A program made the translations under genes and the position numbers. A DNA stretch of 64,000 nucleotides, taken from NCBI GenBank assembly GCA_023525975.1, contig CM042039.1, positions 12,864,501 to 12,928,500 of the forward strand, written 5' to 3'. The notes under the pieces were generated by a model. It saw only the letters and a list, made by a program, of their open reading frames with translations. It did not search any database and was not told the DNA's origin. Of the stretch, positions 57,222 through 64,000 are shown in pieces. Numbering within the stretch: the first letter of the stretch is position 1; the number at the start of each line of letters is the position of its first letter. Origin of the DNA: Smallanthus sonchifolius. Lineage: Eukaryota; Streptophyta; Magnoliopsida; Asterales; Asteraceae.

Positions 57222-57233
57222 TGGTATCAGAGC
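57222..57233 (+). other. Primer-binding site of nested element 2
   Basis: Exact TGGTATCAGAGC two bases after the LTR. Confidence 0.9.
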
Positions 57234-58343
57234 CATGGTGGCTCTTATTTCTCTCGAATCTGCTAAAAAATCAGAGAAAACCCCGCCATTGAGACGTTAA
57301 ACAAGAAGAAATCGATGTGTAGCAGGTTCATGACTGCTGTTCTACATTCTCACCGTCAAAATCTCAAGATGTAAGAGTCTTGAAGCATTTTTCAGACCTG
57401 GATTGGGGGTACTGAAGGTAGAATATGGTCAATCGAAACTATGTGGCGGCTAAACATTTTCTATCGAAACTACTCGTGTTGCCCTAAATCAGAGGTAGAA
57501 GACATCGAAACTAGGCTATCGAAACTAGAGGGTATCAAAACTATTGGTTTCGGTTGAAAAATCTCCTATCGAAACTACTAGTTTCGATTGAAGAATCTCT
57601 ATATAGAAACTTTTTGTTTCGATACTGTCTCTACCGAAACTAGCCTTGTTTCGACTGAATTGGAGCCTATCGAAACTACAGGCAGAACTGTCCAAGTATT
57701 CTCAAATATATTTATAAAAAAAAAGAGTATTTTGGAAAATTTCTTGGATAAATTTTTTAACAGGATATTGTATAAAAGGAGGGGAGTTTTGGAAGAAAAC
57801 TTGGAGACAACCTTTTTGGGTTTTTGAAAATTTCGTTTCTTCGGCAATATACATGATGTTCTGCCTGATTCATCCGTAATTCCTTTGATCAAAGTTCAAG
57901 TTTGGACAACGGGTAGCAAAGTCAAGCATATTTGTGACAAGCCGGATCATTGGTTGTTGATTACATGGTGATTCAATCCCTTATCTTTTGCCTAGGAATA
58001 GGAGGTTCTACACTTCAGGGGGAGAATTACTACGAAAGGCTTCAAATTATCAGCAGAGTTATGAAGATGCAAGACAAAGTGAGCCTTCGCTTGAAATTGA
58101 CCTTTTTTAGGGGGAGAGAAGGCAAAAGTTGATCAAGTGTTCGTGAATGTCAAGAATCTTTGTAGAAAGATGGTTATTTACTGCTAAATACTTGGGATTC
58201 AAACCTTTATCAATTGCCTACAATATAGGAGGGTCTACACTTAAGGGGGAGAATCACAACGAAAGGCTTTAGATCATTAGTCATTCTATGAAGACGAAAG
58301 ACAGAGTCAGACAAGATTTGATAGCATCAGTCTAGGGGGAGAT

Positions 58344-58830
58344 TGTTGGGTATAGAAATGAGACTGATGCTATCAATAGAAACTACAGTACTGAAACTAG
58401 TAGTTTCGGTTGAACATTTGTTCAGTCTAAACTACCTAGTTTCGATGCCTGTTTTTCAGGCCTCTTTGGCGGTGGCTTGGAAAACAAGGCACATGAGGCC
58501 TCCTATATATAGAAGAATACCCATTAGGAGTGAGTGTGAGTGTAGAGGGAATCACCACCCCAGGGGGAGCTCACCCTCGGGTGAGACTAACTATTAGTGT
58601 ATGATGAGCGTTTATTTTCATTTTAATCAAAGAATCATACGTTTTATGCTTTCAATTATCTGTTCTTCTTCACTTTTATACATTTCTGTTCGTGTATGTG
58701 ATTCCTGCACCCGTCTCTACCATTTGTGATTCGAGAGTGATATCGGATCCAGAGATTCCGCCTCTCGATCCGGACTGTTTGTGGATTTCAACTCATATCT
58801 ATGTTCTACAGGTCTGTTTCGGGACCTACA
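58344..58830 (+). repeat. 3' LTR of nested Sirevirus-like element 2
   Basis: 487 bp, TGTTGGGT...CCTACA, preceded by CTAGGGGGAGAT. TATA 58504. Confidence 0.9.
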
Positions 58831-58970
58831 GAAAGCTTGCACCAAAATGGGAAGGCCCATACCTAATTGATTCAGAAGCAGGCAAAGGTGCGTATTGGTT
58901 GGCCACTATGGAAGGAGAACTCCTGCCAAGATCTTGGAACGTCATCCATCTCAAAACCTACTTTATGTAA

Positions 58971-60179
58971 GTTAGAAATTATCTTCTAACTAAAAAGGTA
59001 CATCCTCTTTCCATAATTATTTTTAATTTATATTATTCTTTATCAAGTTACTAACTTGAGCGTCGGAGGGGTGTTAGCAAGGCTAACACCCACCTTCACC
59101 AAGGATTCCTATTTTGTAGGAATAACCTCCAGGGATCCCGACAGAAGATAGAGATTGGCCATCTTTCCTAAGTTTGGGTATCCTGATATACCTCGAAGGT
59201 TTAAACGGCTTTCGGCTTTCTAAGTATTGGGCTAATACACCTCGCCAGGAGCGCACGATATCCGATTATAGTTCAAGGTGGTGCGACCAGTCCATGTAAT
59301 AGTGGCTGATAATTTCTCTATTGTTGGCTATATATTGGGTGCTACAAATATAACAGACGTGTTATTACTCAAGTTTCTCCGATCATTTAACACGTACGTG
59401 TTAAAGCTAAGGTTTTTAGCATTTTCATGCTAAATCAGAATTGGCCTTGCCCACGATATTGGCTTAGCCCACGATTATCCGGCTTGGCCCACGTTTTTGG
59501 CTTAGCCCACGATTCTAATTTATCACAGATTAAAAACTTGTGAACATCATGAAGTTCAATTACTAAAGTCCACGACATAACTGAACACTAGGAACAACTG
59601 ATAGTTGTTATACTCTGGACTCTATGCTACAATCTGGTATGTGTATCCACCCAACTAGATATTCAGCTAAGGTATGTGATGTTTATCGAGTGACTAAGTC
59701 ATGATACGTTTGGTATTCTTACATAACACTTATCAAAACCAAATTGTATTTTCCTAAGTCTAAGTTTGATAAAAATCTAAGAGTTTATTATTAAGGATCC
59801 GGTATCCCGAAAATATGTTCAAACCTATTTTCCTAAGTATTCCAAACTTCTGATTATTTAAGGATCTTAATTTTCTAAAACATATCAAGGCAAACCAAAC
59901 ATGTAACAATCATGGCAAATAGTCATCAAGCATCTACTAATATTTAAAGTGCAGGAAAGAAAAGTGATACGGGCATCATCCAAAACCTAGACCCATCCAC
60001 CCGGAATAACAAAATATCAAATTGTCTATCCCATGACAAGGATCCCAAAAGCATGAAAAGTAAATTGTTCACCAACCACAGACATAAAAGGAAATTGTTT
60101 CAAGATAAGTCAACCAACATAAATAACCAAACACCAGGGCTCAGGTCTCACTATCTTTACCTTTGTCGCCCTGTTCAAC
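58971..60179 (+). other. Tat spacer between pol and the antisense gene
   Basis: Non-coding. Contains a perfect 9-bp hairpin GGTGTTAGC-AAG-GCTAACACC (about 59090) and four repeats of GGCTTAGCCCACGA-like words (59445-59515). 59256-59279 is the 24-bp word also found inside copia element 1. Confidence 0.6.
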
Positions 60180-61760
60180 CTACTTCTCACCCTCAGCAGC
60201 TCTAGCATCCTCAGCAGCCTTGCTGGTCTCCACTGCTTCACCTCCAAACTTAGCCAGAGAAGAGCGCCATCCCTCAAGATCCCATGTTGCACGATCAAAA
60301 CCTTCAGCAGCAGCTTGCTCAGCCATTTGGATCCTGGATTGAAGAATAGCCTTAGCTACGGATGTTTTAGCATCATCTACAGTCTGTAGAAGCCTCATCT
60401 CATACTTGGTTATGCTCTCCTGCAACTTGTTCTTATGGCTCTGGATCTCATTCTCCAAGTACTTGCTCTTGGAGGCAAAGATTTTCTTCAAATCCTCAAC
60501 CTTCTCTAGGGCCTTCTCAGAATTCCTCTCCGCTTCAGACAAGTTGGCGTAAAGATTCTCAAGACCCTACAAGATATAGACAGATTAATAAATTGGAATC
60601 CTGAAAAAACACTTTGGGATGCCAAAAGGATGCTTACCAGATTCAGCAAACCCTGAAGCTTGTTAGTGGTTTTAGCAGAATCCATCCCCTCAAATAATTC
60701 AAGATCCAATACCTCCGATGTTTTCCTTTTTTTGCTTCCAGAAGCTTTGGACCGGAGAATAGGGACACAAGGCTTGACACTTGTAGGTGTGGGACCTTCC
60801 TTCTTGACCATGACAACCCCAGACAGAAGGCTATCAAGATCAGACAAAGCGAACTCGGAATTTGACTTCGGAATTCCTACACAAAAATAAAGTAGTTCAG
60901 AATTATGGTATATGAAGACAGAAATACTAAACATTCCTTCCCTGAAGATATCTCAGATTCAGAAAACTGGGTCTCAAAGCTTGCTTGACTAACAGTGGGC
61001 TCGAGCCGAAAGGATCTATTCCCCACAGGTATTTCCAATAAAGCTTTAATCCTTTTGTCTGTATCAGTTCTCATAGGTACCAATTCGTCAAACTTCAGAG
61101 CTGCACAAAGATAAGACAAGAAATCATTATCAACAGGTGGAAAATAATGTGAAATTGCTGGGATCCTAACTATTTCCTACCCTTCTTAACCCATTCAAGC
61201 AGCAAAATTTTCCCATCGGGGATTGAAGCTCTCCTTACGAAGAAGAACTTCCCCTTCCAGTCAGTGTCATTTTGGGTAGCTTTTGGGATTAAATGAGTTC
61301 GACCAGACTTGAGTTGAAGAACGAAGAGAGAAGAACCATGGGTTCTCAAATTATAAACAGAGGCAAGCTCAGGGACACCAATGGTCAACGAATGAGAACG
61401 ATTCAGCCTATCAAGAGTAACCGAAATCCTCCAAACCATCGACATGATTTGGGAATAACAGAGACCGGTAAGCTTAAAAACTCGGTGATGAGAGGTGGAA
61501 AAGGATACGTCAAACCCAAAGAAAAAGGATAGCTATGAAAGTAAATCCATATTTCAGAAATCAAATCCGCTTTGTTCTAGAGTCAAAAGGCCTAAAACGG
61601 TTTTTTGAGGAAAAACATTACTAGACTTCAAAAGTTTTATGTCTAAATCAGTAAAAGAGCAGAGTTCAAGATCAGAATGATCAAGGATTCCTTGATCCTT
61701 GAAATCCTCTATCATTTCGACGACGATGGAAGAGGCCGACGTAGTCATTTTATTGCCCAT
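60180..61760 (-). pseudogene. Antisense extra gene of Tat element (multi-exon, frame-damaged)
   Basis: Start likely at 61760 (MGNKMTTSASSIVVEMIEDF). Exon 1 continues with SEIWIYFHSYPFSLGLTY, LCYSQIMSMVWRISVTLDRL and WKGKFFFVRRASIPDG to a donor near 61180. A later exon ALKFDELVPMRTDTDKRI (acceptor TTTGTGCAG, ends at 61102) is followed by an exon from acceptor TTTGTGTAG at 60878: GIPKSNSEFALSDL...LQGLLNL with donor GTAAGC (about 60639). The last exon begins GLENLYANLSEAERNSEKAL from acceptor CTTGTAG (about 60568), ending with a coiled coil and GEK, stop at 60180. The N-terminal part resembles the 'putative gypsy type transposon' (PF04195-like) proteins encoded antisense in Tat elements such as Retand and Grande. 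Function unknown. Frame breaks at about 61554 and 61450. Confidence 0.7.
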
Positions 61761-61984
61761 GATTATGAAAAAGAAGAAGGAAATCAAAAATCACAGAAGA
61801 TGAATATCTTTACCTGTTCTGGCTTGAAGAAGATTGGAATAAAAAAGAAGGAGTAATAATGAATATATCCAGAAATTACAACGGTTAAATCGCCTTAGTA
61901 GTTGTAAAAGTCTTATCACAACCTAATCATCATTTATTATTTGAATTTTGAAATTTTTACAGATATCGATAAGTGTTTGACAGT

Positions 61985-62569
61985 TGTTAAAATTTGGGGA
62001 CAATTGGGTCATTTTACAGCTCAGGATCATGGATCTTCAACGTACTTCGGTATCCTGACAGGTTCCGGTATCCTCAATATCTAACCGTTATATCTTTCTC
62101 TATTTTGACTAATATGCATGTAAAACACGTGTAGTCAAGGTCATCCCTGAAGAATCGCTCTCGAAGTCAAGAAGAATGTGTTGAAGACGCGTGGAGTGAC
62201 TTGCAACGGATATGTTTGAAGAATTAATCTTTCCCGGGATTCTCGGATAGTTAGTATTGATCGAATAGGCACAACACTCACTACGCACTTAGCATTCTAG
62301 ACTCGTAAACAGTTCTGTAACACACATAGCTCGATCATTACTGCTCAACACTTGTAATCTTTTTATTATTTATTCAAGAAACGAGGCAGATGTCGATTGT
62401 CACCTCCCGAGGTTTTATGCCGGCGGTCCCTAAAGATCAAGGGCTTTCCTCGTAAACAACCGTGTCATTCTTTACATTTTCGTATTGTTTTACTCTGATT
62501 TTACAAGCACACTAGCTCACAAACTAAGTTTGATTACAAAATTAGTCTTGTTAATTTTTACCCAAAACA
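61985..62569 (+). repeat. 3' LTR of Tat element
   Basis: Starts TGTTAAAATTTGGGG (start tentative) and ends ACCCAAAACA. Matches 47889-48478 over most of its length. Confidence 0.75.
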
Positions 62570-62918
62570 ATCATGACCTAATTATTCCCAAAAAAAATCA
62601 TTAAAACCAAAGCTTGAACGAAACTTTTGGACAAAAGGTATGAGATCATGTAAATGAAAGTCATACTCAATAAAATAGATATGTTATATTCTATAGTTTT
62701 AATTAGATTGTAGCATGAAGAATACTAACAAGATACACACTTGTAAGATGATTTTAGGCAAGTTCCATTATCTGATGCTTGAAGTTCTCATCTCTCATTT
62801 ATATTCATTAGTTAACAATATGTGGGTGTTTTAGTGTTATCAAGGCTATTTTAGCAAAAAATGGATTTCAAGATAAAAGAAAAATGAGTATAAACATTGT
62901 TACAATTTAGGATGTATG
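62570..62918. other. Flanking DNA, no gene seen
   Basis: A/T-rich, no coding frame or repeat recognised. Confidence 0.5.
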
Positions 62919-64000
62919 TGTCACACCTCGAAATTTATTTACTTAATAAATAAATTAATTAAGGTTATAACGATTGATAACATTACACAACAGCGGAAGC
63001 TAATTAAAGACTTCTAAGGTCTTGAACACCATTACAAACACTAAATTAAACTAGTACATTGTCCTAGAAGCAAATAGGACAAAACCGACTTGAGGTTTGA
63101 CAATCATGCTTCTTCGGCTTCTAGGGTTTAGATCCGGAGGGTTAACCTATTCCAACCGTACCACGCTATCAATTTCCTGAAGAACATACTTAAAAATGTC
63201 AACACAAGGTTGATGAGTTCACAGGTTTAATAGTCTCAATGTAAAGAAAATACTGATAATGTATACGTGGTCATGATATAAAACTATTTTCCTTGAAAAC
63301 GTTGACAAAAGCATTTGCATGTAAACAAATGGTAAAACCATTTATATGTAAACGATTGGCAAAACCAATTTGCATGAAAATGATTGGCAGATCCATTTGC
63401 ACGAAACGATTCAATGTATATATGATAAACAAAACAAGTAATGTTTGACCCATTCGTAACTAGCAAGGAATACAAATAATATGTTCATACATGAGATATA
63501 ACCAAACCATGACACAGGTGTTTCGCCCCTCACTCGTACCTCACGAGCAAATGTTTGAACACTATGCGGTCATTTGGCCAGAGGGACCCATGGTTAGCGC
63601 GACTAACCATGACGGGGGTGTCAATCCCAATAGTACTATCTATAGAATCCCAGGCTAATCTATAGCTAATGATTATAAATATGATGATCAGGGGACTTCC
63701 AACGCTCTATATGTGTTAACTCATGCAAACATAAAGGTCGGGTCTTGTTTTCTTGTTATCATACCAAAAAGTAGTTGTAAATATACTTCGTGTTCTCCAA
63801 ACATATCAAGTAAATATCTTTCATGTTTTCAAACGTGTAAAGCAGGTATGTTTCTCCCCCAATGTTTCTAAAACATTTAAAAATAAAGATAGGCCGTGAA
63901 ACTCACCTCAGTCCAGAGCATAAATAATTCAAGTGCCGAAATGGTGAGCTTGCGAAAGCATATGTGAAGCATTAAGGTAACCCTAACAAGTAATTTAGCA
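62919..64000 (-). repeat. Ty3 LTR, incomplete at window end
   Basis: Opens TGTCACACCTCG and shares the GCGGAAGCTAA word near its start with the LTR at 27423, so it is likely the 3' end of another minus-strand Ty3 element of the same broad group. No coding sequence. Confidence 0.55.

Larger units (their letters stand above)
56766..58830 (+). mobile_element. Non-autonomous Sirevirus-like element 2, nested in Tat integrase
   Basis: LTRs 56766-57219 and 58344-58830 surround 1,124 bp without gag or pol. Primer site TGGTATCAGAGC at 57222. Four GGGGGAGA tracts at about 58018, 58110, 58241 and 58334. The right end abuts GAAAG, host sequence. The left LTR lacks its first 10 bases together with the host duplication, so a small deletion occurred at the left junction. 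The interior matches 30144-31283. Confidence 0.9.
55617..58970 (+). pseudogene. Integrase of Tat element, split by a nested element
   Basis: Zinc domain H-x-C-type: NHTGDRALFSKILRTGYYWPT and CDACQRHGN. Core: MTDYFSKWIEAEA (first Asp), VCDNGSRF (second Asp) and HPQANGQADSRNK, where the third acidic residue, normally Glu, is Asp (codon 56358). MNIVGKLP stands where MDIVGKLP is usual. The frame runs to NTTNPSD (56765), is broken by the insertion 56766-58830, and resumes at KLAPKWEGPYLI to a stop at 58968 (NVIHLKTYFM). Confidence 0.92.
47889..62569 (+). mobile_element. Ty3/gypsy Tat-lineage element with nested insertions
   Basis: Partial 5' LTR 47889-48478, foreign Ty3 fragment 48479-51983, gag 51987-52942, PR-RT-RH-aRH-IN to 58970 (split by a nested element 56766-58830), antisense gene 61760-60180, 3' LTR 61985-62569. 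A second RNase H of archaeal type and an antisense extra ORF before the 3' LTR are Tat-lineage hallmarks. All coding regions are broken. Confidence 0.85.

Noticed and set aside
59090..59112. Perfect hairpin GGTGTTAGC/GCTAACACC as a terminator
   Set aside because: Plant Pol II does not use such terminators. It is kept only as a structural note in the Tat spacer.

Overview
The window is nuclear DNA of a flowering plant, most likely a eudicot and probably a composite (Asteraceae). The evidence is AT-rich sequence, GT-AG introns, two intron-rich plant genes, and dense nested LTR retrotransposons. The family assignment leans on the type of extra ORF found downstream of a copia pol (about 40.5-43.4 kb) and is an inference. 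No bacterial, organellar or CRISPR features were seen.

Genes, 1-26.7 kb. Two conserved genes converge. On the + strand, the last nine exons of an ATG18b-type autophagy gene (PROPPIN, WD40 propeller with an FRRG lipid-binding motif) end at 5640; its first exon(s) lie upstream of the window. On the - strand, a complete five-exon TPR co-chaperone gene of the TTC1 type (279 aa) runs from 25261 to 13948. All splice phases agree in both genes. From memory, the Arabidopsis homologues (At4g30510 and At4g30480) are near neighbours, so this may be conserved microsynteny. Between the genes lie a broken His-rich signal-peptide gene fragment, a 5,009-bp copia element with 139-bp LTRs and a GTAGG target duplication, and a short exon-like piece of an unidentified gene. 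The introns carry four hAT-type MITEs with perfect 8-bp target duplications, a palindromic MITE, a small non-autonomous LTR element with 318-bp TA..CA-type LTRs, a Helitron-like 3' end and a minisatellite. Upstream of TTC1 (26.0-26.7 kb) is an intronless, broken copy of a BTB/POZ-WD40 gene.

Retrotransposon block, 27.4-64 kb. From left to right: (a) a minus-strand Ty3 remnant with only gag and its 3' LTR; (b) a chimeric non-autonomous Sirevirus-like element sharing an LTR with (c) a broken autonomous Sirevirus-like copia (gag, PR, IN, RT, RH, then a downstream env-position ORF); (d) a minus-strand Ty3 chromovirus-like element that cuts off (c); (e) a large Ty3 Tat-lineage element (about 47.9-62.6 kb) with gag, PR, RT, two RNase H domains, IN, and an antisense intron-containing gene before the 3' LTR. 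Element (e) is itself interrupted by a chromovirus 3' fragment at its leader and by a second non-autonomous Sirevirus-like element inside its integrase. A further Ty3 LTR begins at 62919 and leaves the window. All pol genes carry stops, frameshifts or catalytic substitutions; none looks able to move on its own.

Most unusual signals: a repeated palindrome (half-site ATCGAAACTA) that marks every Sirevirus-like segment; two gag-pol-less elements that keep four polypurine-type tracts each; a multi-exon antisense gene in the Tat element; and a patch in the first copia pol that looks like template-switch filler DNA.
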